From assembly GCA_029050385.1 (NCBI GenBank), contig JAIDMV010000208.1:1-6079 (forward strand): a stretch of DNA of 6,079 nt. Direction: 5' to 3'. This DNA is from Anaeroplasmataceae bacterium (lineage in GTDB: Bacteria; Bacillota_I; Bacilli_A; Acholeplasmatales; Anaeroplasmataceae). Shown here in pieces: positions 1 to 6,073 of this stretch. Every line of letters begins with the position of its first letter. Position 1 is the stretch's first letter. A program made the translations under genes and the position numbers. The notes beneath the pieces are model-generated. The model worked only from the letters and a program-made list of their open reading frames with translations. It was not told the DNA's origin and did no database searches.

Positions 1-72
1 AAAATTAAAAATAATGAATGTATAGCGATGTATTATAGTATGTATCGTTATGAATATGAAGAAGGGAAGTAA
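1..72 (+). CDS. C-terminal end of an upstream gene (partial, unidentified)
   Basis: The frame starting at base 1 is open for 23 codons and ends at TAA (70-72), five bases before the hisS start. The fragment is rich in tyrosine and charged residues (it includes MYYSMYRYEYEEGK) and resembles no family tail I can name. Its close spacing to hisS fits the tight packing of the rest of the window, so it is probably the end of the gene preceding hisS in the same operon. In many Firmicutes hemZ or other genes sit here, but nothing visible supports a specific name. An open frame this short could also occur by chance, so the call is moderate. Confidence 0.5.
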   Translation, partial: KIKNNECIAMYYSMYRYEYEEGK

Positions 73-77
73 GAAGT

Positions 78-1385
78 ATGATTAGTAAACCAAAAGGTAC
101 CTATGATGTACTACCTGAAGAGGTCAAATCTTGGACAAAACTAGAATCTACGATAAGAAAGATTTGTCAAATCTTTAATTATAAGGAAATAAGAACACCT
201 ATATTTGAGGCAAGTCAAACCTTTCATAGAGATGCCAATGATACCTCAGATATGGTTACAAAGGAAACCTATGATTTTAAGGATCGTTCCGATCGCTTGG
301 TTACACTTAGGCCTGAAGGAACAGCAGGTACAGTTAGAGCGTATATTGAGAATAAATTATATGCACAGAATCCTATAGAAAAATTATTCTATATGGGACC
401 GATGTTTCGTTATGAGCGTCCTCAAAAGGGAAGAACTAGACAGTTTAGTCAGTTTGGTGTAGAGGCTTTAGGCTCCAATTCTCCAACGATTGATGCTGAG
501 GTTATTGCCTTAGGAGCCACTTTAATTAAGGCTTTAGGTCTAACCAATGTCAAGGTGAAGCTAAACACCTTGGGTGATGCAGAATCTAGACAAGCCTATA
601 AGAAGGTCCTCGTTGAGTACTTTAAGAACCATACGGACGAGCTATGTAGCGACTGTCTAAATCGTTTAGAAAAAAATCCTTTACGTATTCTAGATTGTAA
701 GGTGGATAGAGATAAGGAATTCTTTAAGAATGCTCCTAAAATCAATGATTATTTAACAGAATCTTCTAAGGACCATTTCAATCAGGTTTTAGCATCCTTA
801 AAAGATATGAATATTGCCTATGAGGTTGATCCATCTTTAGTTCGAGGCTTAGATTATTATTCTCATACCGTATTTGAACTTGAGGTAGATATCCCTGAAT
901 TTGGTGCTCAAAATGTTATTGGAGCTGGTGGAAGATATGATGCTTTAGTCAAGGATTTAGGCGGTCCAGAAATACCAGGAGTTGGTATGGCATTTGGTAT
1001 GGAAAGATTACTCCTTGCCTGTGAGTATGCTGGTAAAAGATTAGCAACACCAGATTTTGTACATGTCTATTTTATTGCTTTAGGTGAGGCTGCAAAACAA
1101 GCAGTTTTGAGAGAAATGCAGGTATGTCGTCTAGGTGGTCTATATTGTGATATGGATCATTTAGGAAGAGGGCTTAAGGCTCAGTTTAAGGCAGCAGATA
1201 CAAATCGTGCAATGTTTACTTGTATCCTAGGAGACAATGAACTTGCAGAAAATAAAATCAATATTAAGGATAACACAACAGATGTACAGGAGACCATTTC
1301 TTTATATGAAATTTATCCGTATGTATTAAATAAAATCAATAACAACTCTGCTTGTGCAAAATGTAAAGAAAAAGAGGTAAAGTAA
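78..1385 (+). CDS. hisS: Histidyl-tRNA synthetase (HisRS)
   Basis: A cytoplasmic class II aminoacyl-tRNA synthetase that attaches histidine to tRNA-His using ATP. The 435 residues match the usual bacterial length (about 420-430). The N-terminus (KGTYDVLP, 6-13) is typical. Motif 1 lies around 40-60, followed by TLRPEGTAG (76-84). Motif 2 is FRYERPQKGRTRQF (110-123), with its arginines present. The HisRS-specific loops RGLDYYSHTVFE (256-267) and GAGGRYDAL (282-290) bind histidine, and motif 3 is GVGMAFGMERLL (301-312). The anticodon-binding domain covers about 325-415 and includes GRGLKAQFKAAD (363-374). The ATG at 78 is preceded by a modest purine-rich ribosome binding site (GAAGGGAAG, 61-69). 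The tail after residue 415 is unusual: it carries C426-A-K-C429 in a lysine-rich end. No T-box leader fits in the 77 bases shown. The gene ends one base before aspS. Confidence 0.97.
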   Translation: MISKPKGTYDVLPEEVKSWTKLESTIRKICQIFNYKEIRTPIFEASQTFHRDANDTSDMVTKETYDFKDRSDRLVTLRPEGTAGTVRAYIENKLYAQNPIEKLFYMGPMFRYERPQKGRTRQFSQFGVEALGSNSPTIDAEVIALGATLIKALGLTNVKVKLNTLGDAESRQAYKKVLVEYFKNHTDELCSDCLNRLEKNPLRILDCKVDRDKEFFKNAPKINDYLTESSKDHFNQVLASLKDMNIAYEVDPSLVRGLDYYSHTVFELEVDIPEFGAQNVIGAGGRYDALVKDLGGPEIPGVGMAFGMERLLLACEYAGKRLATPDFVHVYFIALGEAAKQAVLREMQVCRLGGLYCDMDHLGRGLKAQFKAADTNRAMFTCILGDNELAENKINIKDNTTDVQETISLYEIYPYVLNKINNNSACAKCKEKEVK

Positions 1386-1386
1386 A

Positions 1387-2688
1387 ATGAAAAGAGTTAT
1401 GTTAAAAGATATAAAGCTTGGACAAGTTAACAAAGTTGCAGGTTTTGTAGAAAATATCCGTAATAAAAAAGCAATGTGCTTTATTGTGTTAAGAGATGTT
1501 TCTGGGAAATTACAGTTGACTATTGAAAAGGAAAAACATCCTGAACTAGTAGATATTTTAGATCAAATTACTGTTGATAGCGTGATTGAGGCAACTGGTC
1601 CAATTTTAGAGAGTGAATATGTTAAACTAAATCATATGGAAATGTATCCAGATACAATCAAGTTAGAAAGTGTTGCTGCTCCATCTCCAATTGTAGCTCC
1701 AAAGGGAGAAGAGACCAATATTGATTTAAGATTAGATTATCGTTGGATAGATTTACGTACAGATAAGAATACACTCATGTTTAAGGTTCAATCTTATTTC
1801 ATTGCAAAGTGCCGTGAATTTTTAGTTGACCGTGATTTTATTGAGATTCATTCTCCAAAGCTTATTGGTGCTGAATCTGAATCCGGTGCAGGCGTATTCA
1901 AGGTAGAATATTTTGACAGAGATGCCTTCTTAGCCCAGTCTCCACAATTCTATAAGCAAATGGCAATGGCTGCAGGCTTTGAGCGTATCTTTGAATCTGG
2001 ACCTGTTTTCCGTGCTGAAAAGTTTGCTTCTCGTAAGCATGCAACAGAATTTACAGGCTTTGATTTAGAGTTTTCTTATATTGAATCCTTTGAAGATGTT
2101 ATGAAGATGGAAGAAGAAATGCTTACCTATGCACTTTCAGCTGTTCATGAGAAATATGCTAGCAAGATTAAGGAAGTTTATGATATTGATTTAGTTGTTC
2201 CAACTCTTCCTTTCCCTAGAATGGATTTACATGATGTGTACAATGAATTAGAAGCTCGTTATGGCTATAAGGTCCCTGAAAGTGAGAAGGGGGACTTAAC
2301 TACTGAAGGAGAAAGAATGTGTCAAAAACTTTCAATGGACAAGTTTGGTCATGAATTCTTATTTATTACAGGTTATGCAAAGGAAAATAGAGCCTTCTAT
2401 CATATGCGTGATGAGCATGGTGTACCTTGTGGATATGACCTGATTTGGAAGGGCTGTGAAATTACTACAGGTGCCCAAAGAGAGCATCGCTATGAAATTT
2501 TAAAGAAACAAGCAGAAGAAAAGGGCTTAGATAAGGATGTGGAATTCTATCTAGATTTCTTTAAGTATGGCTGTCCTCCTCATGGTGGTTTTGGAATTGG
2601 TGTTGATAGAATTACAATGTTATTATTTAACCAAGGAATTAAGGATGCAATGTTCATCTTCCGTGGACCAGATCGATTAAATCCATAG
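1387..2688 (+). CDS. aspS: Archaeal-type aspartyl-tRNA synthetase, probably Asp/Asn relaxed or Asn-directed
   Basis: A class IIb aminoacyl-tRNA synthetase that activates aspartate and transfers it to tRNA. At 433 residues it matches the archaeal/eukaryotic AspRS type. The classical bacterial enzyme is about 590 residues, with a GAD insertion domain that is absent here. An N-terminal OB-fold anticodon-binding domain spans about 10-98. LDYRWIDLRTDK (116-127) leads into motif 1 (about 130-157). QSPQFYKQM (184-192) forms part of the aspartate pocket. Motif 2 includes GPVFRAEKFASRKHATEF (205-222). GAQREHRYE (362-370) precedes motif 3, GGFGIGVDRITMLL (400-413), and the protein ends FRGPDRLNP as in archaeal AspRS. 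Enzymes of this type can be discriminating, or can charge tRNA-Asn with Asp for GatCAB amidation. Specificity cannot be decided here. A ribosome binding site (GAGGT, 1374-1378) lies 8 nt before the ATG, inside the end of hisS. Confidence 0.94.
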   Translation: MKRVMLKDIKLGQVNKVAGFVENIRNKKAMCFIVLRDVSGKLQLTIEKEKHPELVDILDQITVDSVIEATGPILESEYVKLNHMEMYPDTIKLESVAAPSPIVAPKGEETNIDLRLDYRWIDLRTDKNTLMFKVQSYFIAKCREFLVDRDFIEIHSPKLIGAESESGAGVFKVEYFDRDAFLAQSPQFYKQMAMAAGFERIFESGPVFRAEKFASRKHATEFTGFDLEFSYIESFEDVMKMEEEMLTYALSAVHEKYASKIKEVYDIDLVVPTLPFPRMDLHDVYNELEARYGYKVPESEKGDLTTEGERMCQKLSMDKFGHEFLFITGYAKENRAFYHMRDEHGVPCGYDLIWKGCEITTGAQREHRYEILKKQAEEKGLDKDVEFYLDFFKYGCPPHGGFGIGVDRITMLLFNQGIKDAMFIFRGPDRLNP

Positions 2689-2692
2689 GAGG
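2687..2692 (+). promoter_or_regulatory. Strong ribosome binding site overlapping the aspS stop
   Basis: AGGAGG lies 7 nt upstream of the ATG at 2700 and shares its first two bases with the TAG stop of aspS (2686-2688). The ribosome finishing aspS therefore sits on the initiation site of the deaminase gene. This fixes the deaminase start and suggests coupled translation. Confidence 0.85.
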
Positions 2693-2699
2693 TATATCT

Positions 2700-3173
2700 A
2701 TGAATCATATTACCTGGGATGAGTATTTTATGGGTGTTGCCGCTCTATCGGCAAAAAGAAGTAAGGATCCAAGCACTAAGGTAGGTGCTTGTGTTGTAAA
2801 TGAGGATAAACGAATTATAGGAATTGGCTATAATGGTTTTCCTATGGGCTGTTCAGATCAAGTTTTTCCTTGGGGAAAAACAGATGATAACTACTTGAAT
2901 ACAAAATATCCATATGTAGTTCATGCAGAGCCTAATGCGATTTTAAACTGCACCTCCTCCTTGAGAAATTCTACACTTTATGTAACCTTATTTCCTTGTA
3001 ATGAATGTGCAAAGCTTATCATTCAATCTGGTATAAAGCATATCGTTTATGGGGATGATAAATATCATGACGAGGCATCCTATATTGCCTCAAGAAAAAT
3101 GTTTGATGCGGCTAATGTGATCTATACAAAAATGCCTAAGGTTATTGTGGATATAAGGAGTGAAGAGGTTTGA
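2700..3173 (+). CDS. Deoxycytidylate (dCMP) deaminase family protein
   Basis: A predicted cytoplasmic zinc hydrolase converting dCMP to dUMP, which thymidylate synthase then uses to make dTTP. The cytidine/deoxycytidylate deaminase signature is complete: H75-A-E77 (zinc ligand and catalytic glutamate) and P99-C100-N-E-C103 (two zinc cysteines). The length of 157 residues fits the family. TWDEYFMGVAALSAKRSKDP (5-24) and STKVGACVV (25-33) are typical of the dCMP deaminase branch, as is GYNGFP (43-48), a segment linked to dCTP/dTTP regulation in studied members. The Bacillus subtilis homologue is comEB. No competence genes are seen nearby, so I leave the symbol blank. Other members of the fold act on different nucleotides or on tRNA, but the GYNGFP and SxKDPSTKVG-like segments favour dCMP. 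The stop overlaps the TTG start of the next gene (TTGA). Confidence 0.9.
   Translation: MNHITWDEYFMGVAALSAKRSKDPSTKVGACVVNEDKRIIGIGYNGFPMGCSDQVFPWGKTDDNYLNTKYPYVVHAEPNAILNCTSSLRNSTLYVTLFPCNECAKLIIQSGIKHIVYGDDKYHDEASYIASRKMFDAANVIYTKMPKVIVDIRSEEV
3155..3160 (+). promoter_or_regulatory. Ribosome binding site supporting a TTG start
   Basis: AAGGAG lies inside the deaminase coding sequence, 9 nt before the TTG at 3170. There is no ATG nearby in this frame, and starting at TTG preserves the complete membrane anchor of the protease. The motif therefore decides the start codon. Confidence 0.8.
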
Positions 3174-4192
3174 AATATTTTATAAAAAAATTTTGGATAA
3201 TTATCTTGATAGCATTCTGTATCAATATTCCTCTTTTAGTTTTAGGTGCCACTCGTACAAATAAATCGGTTACCTTAAAAGGTGATACAACCATTGTAGA
3301 GGATTTTGTTGAAATAGAAAATCCTTATCAAGCAACGGGAAGTCTTTCAACGATTTATGTCATAAGCTTTGATCATTCTACAATCTTACAAAATCTTATG
3401 GTGTCTGCCAGCTCAACATCTGAGCTTTCTGAACTACCTTCGCACTATCTTCATTTCACAGATAGTGAGCTAAGCCAGATGGGAAAAATTCAACACGAAT
3501 CTAGTATCATGTATTCTTTGATGCTGTCTTACAAAACAGCTTCTAAGGTAGACGAAAATATACATTTAGATTATGAATACGACGCTTATGTGATTGCTTA
3601 CTATGATGTGGTTTCTGCTTTTCGTATCGGAGATCGAATTATAGGGGTTAATGGAGTGTATGCAAAGGATGGATTTGATGCTTTTGCTGAAGAATTCAAT
3701 AATGCCAAAGAAGGAACAATTTATCAAGTAAAACGTGGGAATGAGGAATTAGAAATCCCTTATACAAAAGAGAATATGAGAGTTGCAGGATATTCTTATT
3801 ATACCTTAAATTCTAAGACTGCAAGTCCTCAGTATAAAATCAAATCTTCTAATGTAGGAGGCCCATCTGGTGGACTACTTCAGACATTAGCATTATACAA
3901 TTCTTTAATAGAAGAGGATATCACTAGAGGTTACAGGATTGCTGGAACTGGAACGATTGAACCAGACGGAACAGTTGGAATGATTGGAGGCATCCAGCAA
4001 AAAATCTATACAGCTTATGATGACCAAATGGAAATATTCTTATGTCCAGAAGGAAATTATGAAGAGGCATTGATTGCTTATAATCGTCTTCCCCATAAGG
4101 AAAGGATGAAACTTTATTCTGTTTCCACCTTTGAAGATGCATTGGAGAAGTTAAAGAATCATAATTCTGCGGAGGTACTTTCTAATGCTTAG
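3170..4192 (+). CDS. sepM: Membrane-anchored PDZ/Lon-type serine protease (SepM/YlbL family)
   Basis: A predicted extracytoplasmic protease tethered by one N-terminal transmembrane segment (about residues 8-27, after a lysine-rich start). Of its 340 residues, a divergent PDZ-like region spans about 135-200, including FRIGDRIIGVNG (151-162). A Lon-type proteolytic domain follows (about 205-330). The catalytic serine is S233 in GGPSGG (230-235). The lysine is K278, after AGTGTIEPDGTVGMIGGI (258-275). The 45-residue spacing fits the Lon Ser-Lys dyad. Family relatives process the competence pheromone in Streptococcus mutans (SepM) or clear the division inhibitor YneA in Bacillus subtilis (YlbL); the substrate here is unknown. 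The glycine after the catalytic serine (GPSGG rather than the more usual GPSAG) is a mild variation. It starts with TTG, overlapping the deaminase stop by 4 nt, and its own end overlaps the next gene by 8 nt. Confidence 0.9.
   Translation: MKYFIKKFWIIILIAFCINIPLLVLGATRTNKSVTLKGDTTIVEDFVEIENPYQATGSLSTIYVISFDHSTILQNLMVSASSTSELSELPSHYLHFTDSELSQMGKIQHESSIMYSLMLSYKTASKVDENIHLDYEYDAYVIAYYDVVSAFRIGDRIIGVNGVYAKDGFDAFAEEFNNAKEGTIYQVKRGNEELEIPYTKENMRVAGYSYYTLNSKTASPQYKIKSSNVGGPSGGLLQTLALYNSLIEEDITRGYRIAGTGTIEPDGTVGMIGGIQQKIYTAYDDQMEIFLCPEGNYEEALIAYNRLPHKERMKLYSVSTFEDALEKLKNHNSAEVLSNA
4171..4175 (+). promoter_or_regulatory. Ribosome binding site for the small membrane protein
   Basis: GGAGG lies 9 nt before the ATG at 4185 and sits within the last codons of the protease gene. 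It supports the 8-nt overlapping start and argues that the small downstream frame is really translated. Confidence 0.8.
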
Positions 4193-4535
4193 TTTTCAAG
4201 AACGTTATAGAGCTTGTAAGGAGGATGTCAAAGAGTTATCTAGACAAACTCCAAATAAGATTTGGATAGGACTCGCTTCTGTAGTATTAGCAGTTTTTAT
4301 TATGGTGGGACCTATTGTTGTTTTAGTGAATTGTTTTATCTTTAATGACTATTTGAATTTGGTTCTTATAGGAATCATTTTGTGCTTGTATTTTATTATT
4401 TTATTAAGTCGTATCTTTTATTATAAAACTATAACAAAAAAGCAGGTCGAAGATATGCATCTCTTTTATTTGGTAGATGCAGGTATTTGTGCGATTGCTC
4501 TTTGTGTTGGTATATTTATAGGATTATTTATTTAG
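4185..4535 (+). CDS. Unrecognised small membrane protein with three predicted helices
   Basis: A 116-residue protein with no family I recognise. A basic and acidic N-terminus (1-25, probably cytoplasmic) is followed by three hydrophobic stretches: about 26-50, 56-78 and 94-116. A short polar loop with lysines (YYKTITKKQVED, 79-90) separates helices two and three. The last helix runs to the very C-terminus. There are no obvious catalytic, metal-binding or lipobox motifs. Cysteines lie mostly within helices (C50, C67, C102, C107). The good ribosome binding site, the overlap with the upstream protease gene and the 15-nt gap to lspA all support a real gene. Its position between two membrane proteases suggests an envelope role, perhaps as a protease partner or assembly factor, but that is inference from context only. 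Confidence 0.8.
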   Translation: MLSFQERYRACKEDVKELSRQTPNKIWIGLASVVLAVFIMVGPIVVLVNCFIFNDYLNLVLIGIILCLYFIILLSRIFYYKTITKKQVEDMHLFYLVDAGICAIALCVGIFIGLFI

Positions 4536-4538
4536 ATT

Positions 4539-4544
4539 GGAGGG
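4539..4544 (+). promoter_or_regulatory. Ribosome binding site for lspA
   Basis: GGAGGG occupies most of the 15-nt gap after the preceding stop codon (TAG, 4533-4535) and lies 6 nt before the lspA ATG. It fixes the lspA start at 4551. Confidence 0.8.
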
Positions 4545-4550
4545 AACTTT

Positions 4551-5057
4551 ATGTGGATTACCTTACTTGTTTTAGGAGGATTACTCATCCTAGATCAGTT
4601 AACAAAATATTTATCTGAAATCTTAATTGCTAGAGGAAGTGAGGTTACTCTCATTCCCCATGTCTTAGATGTCACCTTGACATATAACACAGGTGCTGCA
4701 TGGTCTTTTCTTTCTGATCATACTTGGATACTAGCAGTTGTTAGCTTTATAGCTTCTGCAGTTTTAGTTTATTTCATTACAAAAAACAACTGGAAAAAGA
4801 AGAAGTGCTATTCTATAGCCATTACCTTGATGCTTGCAGGAACATTTGGAAACTTTATTGATCGATTCTTTTCTTGTATTGGACTTAGAGATGGAGTAAT
4901 CGACATGATTATCTTTAAGCCATTAGATACAGTTTGGAATTGGATAACCAAATCTGGATTTCCGATATTCAATGTGGCAGATATGTGTTTAGTTATTGGC
5001 ATTGTCTTTCTAGCCGTTGATATTATCTTTTTCCAAGAAAAGAGAGCAAAGTCATGA
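4551..5057 (+). CDS. lspA: Lipoprotein signal peptidase (signal peptidase II)
   Basis: An integral membrane aspartyl protease that removes the signal peptide of diacylglyceryl-modified prolipoproteins just before the lipobox cysteine. The 168 residues with four predicted helices (about 1-21, 56-77, 86-103 and 138-161) fit the family. Conserved blocks are LDQLTK (14-19), YNTGAAWSF (45-53) and GNFIDR (100-105). The catalytic aspartates are D118 in GVIDMI (115-120) and D144 in FPIFNVADM (137-145). The stretch between the catalytic aspartates is longer than in well-studied homologues, with an aromatic-rich segment (about 122-136). The lipoprotein diacylglyceryl transferase gene lgt is not in the window. 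The TGA stop overlaps the start of the next gene as ATGA, the usual lspA-rluD type neighbourhood of Firmicutes. Confidence 0.96.
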   Translation: MWITLLVLGGLLILDQLTKYLSEILIARGSEVTLIPHVLDVTLTYNTGAAWSFLSDHTWILAVVSFIASAVLVYFITKNNWKKKKCYSIAITLMLAGTFGNFIDRFFSCIGLRDGVIDMIIFKPLDTVWNWITKSGFPIFNVADMCLVIGIVFLAVDIIFFQEKRAKS

Positions 5058-5950
5058 GCCAGTTTGTAGTTGATGAGACTTTGGTTAAGGTTAGATTGGA
5101 TAAGGCTTTAACACAAATCATAGAAGGAAAATCAAGAAGTTATACCCTAAAATGTATAGAAGAAGGAAAGATTTTAGTGAATGGAAAACAAGAAAAGCCT
5201 TCCTATTCTTTAAAAAAAGGTGATGTAATTTCTTATGAACTTCTTGAAGAACAACCTTTAAATATGGATGCTAAGGATTTAAACTTAGAGATTGTGTATG
5301 AGGATAATGATGTTGCGGTTGTTAATAAGCCAAAGGGAATGGTTGTTCATCCCGGGGCAGGAAATACAGAAGACACCTTAGTTCATGGACTACTTTACGA
5401 ACTAGATGATCTTGCTACAATCAATGGTGTAGTTCGTCCTGGAATTGTGCATAGAATCGATAAGGATACAACAGGACTTTTGATGGTTGCAAAAAATGAT
5501 ATGGCAGCTTTAGGTCTTGCAGAACAGCTAAAGAATCATAGCTGTAAAAGAAGATATCAAGCTTTAGTTTATGGAACATTTGCAGAAAACAAAGGAAAAA
5601 TTAATGCTCCTATTGCTAGAGACCCAGAGGATAGAAAAAAGATGGCTGTATCTAAAACAGGAAAACAAGCCACTACACATTTTACAGTATTAAAAAGATT
5701 TAAGGAATTTACTTTAATTGAATGTGAATTAGAAACAGGAAGAACCCATCAAATTCGTGTACATATGAGCTATATAGGTCATCCTATTGTTGGAGACAAG
5801 GTATATGGAAGAAGAAAGGTCATTGGAGATCAAGGACAATTCTTACATGCAAAGCTCATTGGATTTGAACATCCAAGAACGCATGAATGGATGGAATTTG
5901 ATTCTGAGCTTCCAAAATATTTCCAAGATTTTTTAATAACATTAGAATAA
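5054..5950 (+). CDS. rluD: RluA-family 23S rRNA pseudouridine synthase (RluD/YlyB type)
   Basis: A cytoplasmic enzyme that isomerises uridine to pseudouridine in large-subunit rRNA. The E. coli RluD targets are in helix 69. The exact target of Firmicute members next to lspA is less certain, so the symbol is by similarity. The 298 residues carry an N-terminal S4 RNA-binding domain (about 12-62, with VRLDKAL and ILVNGKQEKPSYSLKKGD). The RluA catalytic domain follows (about 78-295). VVNKPKGMVVHPG (89-101) and HRIDKDTTGLL (133-143) are diagnostic, with the catalytic aspartate D136. ETGRTHQIRVHM (227-238) completes the active site. The ATG lies in the ATGA overlap with lspA, preceded only by a weak purine run (AGAGAG, 5041-5046). 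Initiation therefore probably depends on translational coupling. It is the last gene of the transcript. Confidence 0.95.
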   Translation: MSQFVVDETLVKVRLDKALTQIIEGKSRSYTLKCIEEGKILVNGKQEKPSYSLKKGDVISYELLEEQPLNMDAKDLNLEIVYEDNDVAVVNKPKGMVVHPGAGNTEDTLVHGLLYELDDLATINGVVRPGIVHRIDKDTTGLLMVAKNDMAALGLAEQLKNHSCKRRYQALVYGTFAENKGKINAPIARDPEDRKKMAVSKTGKQATTHFTVLKRFKEFTLIECELETGRTHQIRVHMSYIGHPIVGDKVYGRRKVIGDQGQFLHAKLIGFEHPRTHEWMEFDSELPKYFQDFLITLE

Positions 5951-5976
5951 TCAATTATAAAAAAATCATTTTAGTT

Positions 5977-6008
5977 GAGATGGCAAAAATTAGCCATCTT
6001 TTCTTTTT
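5977..6008 (+). terminator. Rho-independent terminator after rluD
   Basis: An inverted repeat, AGATGGC (5978-5984) and GCCATCT (5993-5999), gives a 7-bp stem with an 8-nt A/T loop (5985-5992); a G-T pair at 5977/6000 may extend it. It is followed by a T-rich run, TTTTCTTTTT (5999-6008). It lies 27 nt after the rluD stop, and I saw no comparable element earlier in the window. It is the likely end of the operon transcript. Confidence 0.9.
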
Positions 6009-6029
6009 AGCAGAATGATAATAAGAGAA

Positions 6030-6057
6030 TTGACAAATACTAGAAATAGCGTATAAT
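6030..6057 (+). promoter_or_regulatory. Consensus sigma-A promoter for the next gene
   Basis: A perfect -35 hexamer TTGACA (6030-6035) and a perfect -10 hexamer TATAAT (6052-6057) are separated by 16 bp. It lies just after the terminator and points rightward. Transcription would be expected to start around 6063-6065, leaving only a very short untranslated leader before the ribosome binding site at 6069-6073. Confidence 0.88.
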
Positions 6058-6068
6058 TATAAATAAAT

Positions 6069-6073
6069 GGAGG
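6069..6073 (+). promoter_or_regulatory. Ribosome binding site of a gene starting beyond the window
   Basis: GGAGG lies six bases from the window end, with no start codon between it and base 6079. The coding sequence should begin within the next few bases outside the window. The gene cannot be identified from here. Confidence 0.7.

Noticed and set aside
28..72. Possible tyrosine-rich leader peptide (14 codons from the ATG at 28) ahead of hisS
   Set aside because: It has no histidine codons and no terminator-like hairpin follows it. The same frame is open back to base 1, so the end of an upstream gene is the simpler reading.
94..103. GGTACC resembling part of the T-box conserved sequence
   Set aside because: It lies inside hisS and encodes the conserved KGTY of the HisRS N-terminus, with no surrounding T-box structure.
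3924..4142. Antisense open frame of 72 codons
   Set aside because: It lies entirely opposite the conserved Lon domain of the protease gene, has no recognisable protein motif, and is explained as a shadow of that gene.
4808..5002. Antisense open frame of 64 codons
   Set aside because: It lies opposite the catalytic region of lspA and shows no family resemblance; it is a by-product of the lspA codons.
5959..5965. Run of seven A bases upstream of the terminator stem, suggesting a bidirectional terminator
   Set aside because: The run is separated from the stem by 12 nt, so it would not form a contiguous U-tract for leftward transcription, and no convergent gene is visible.
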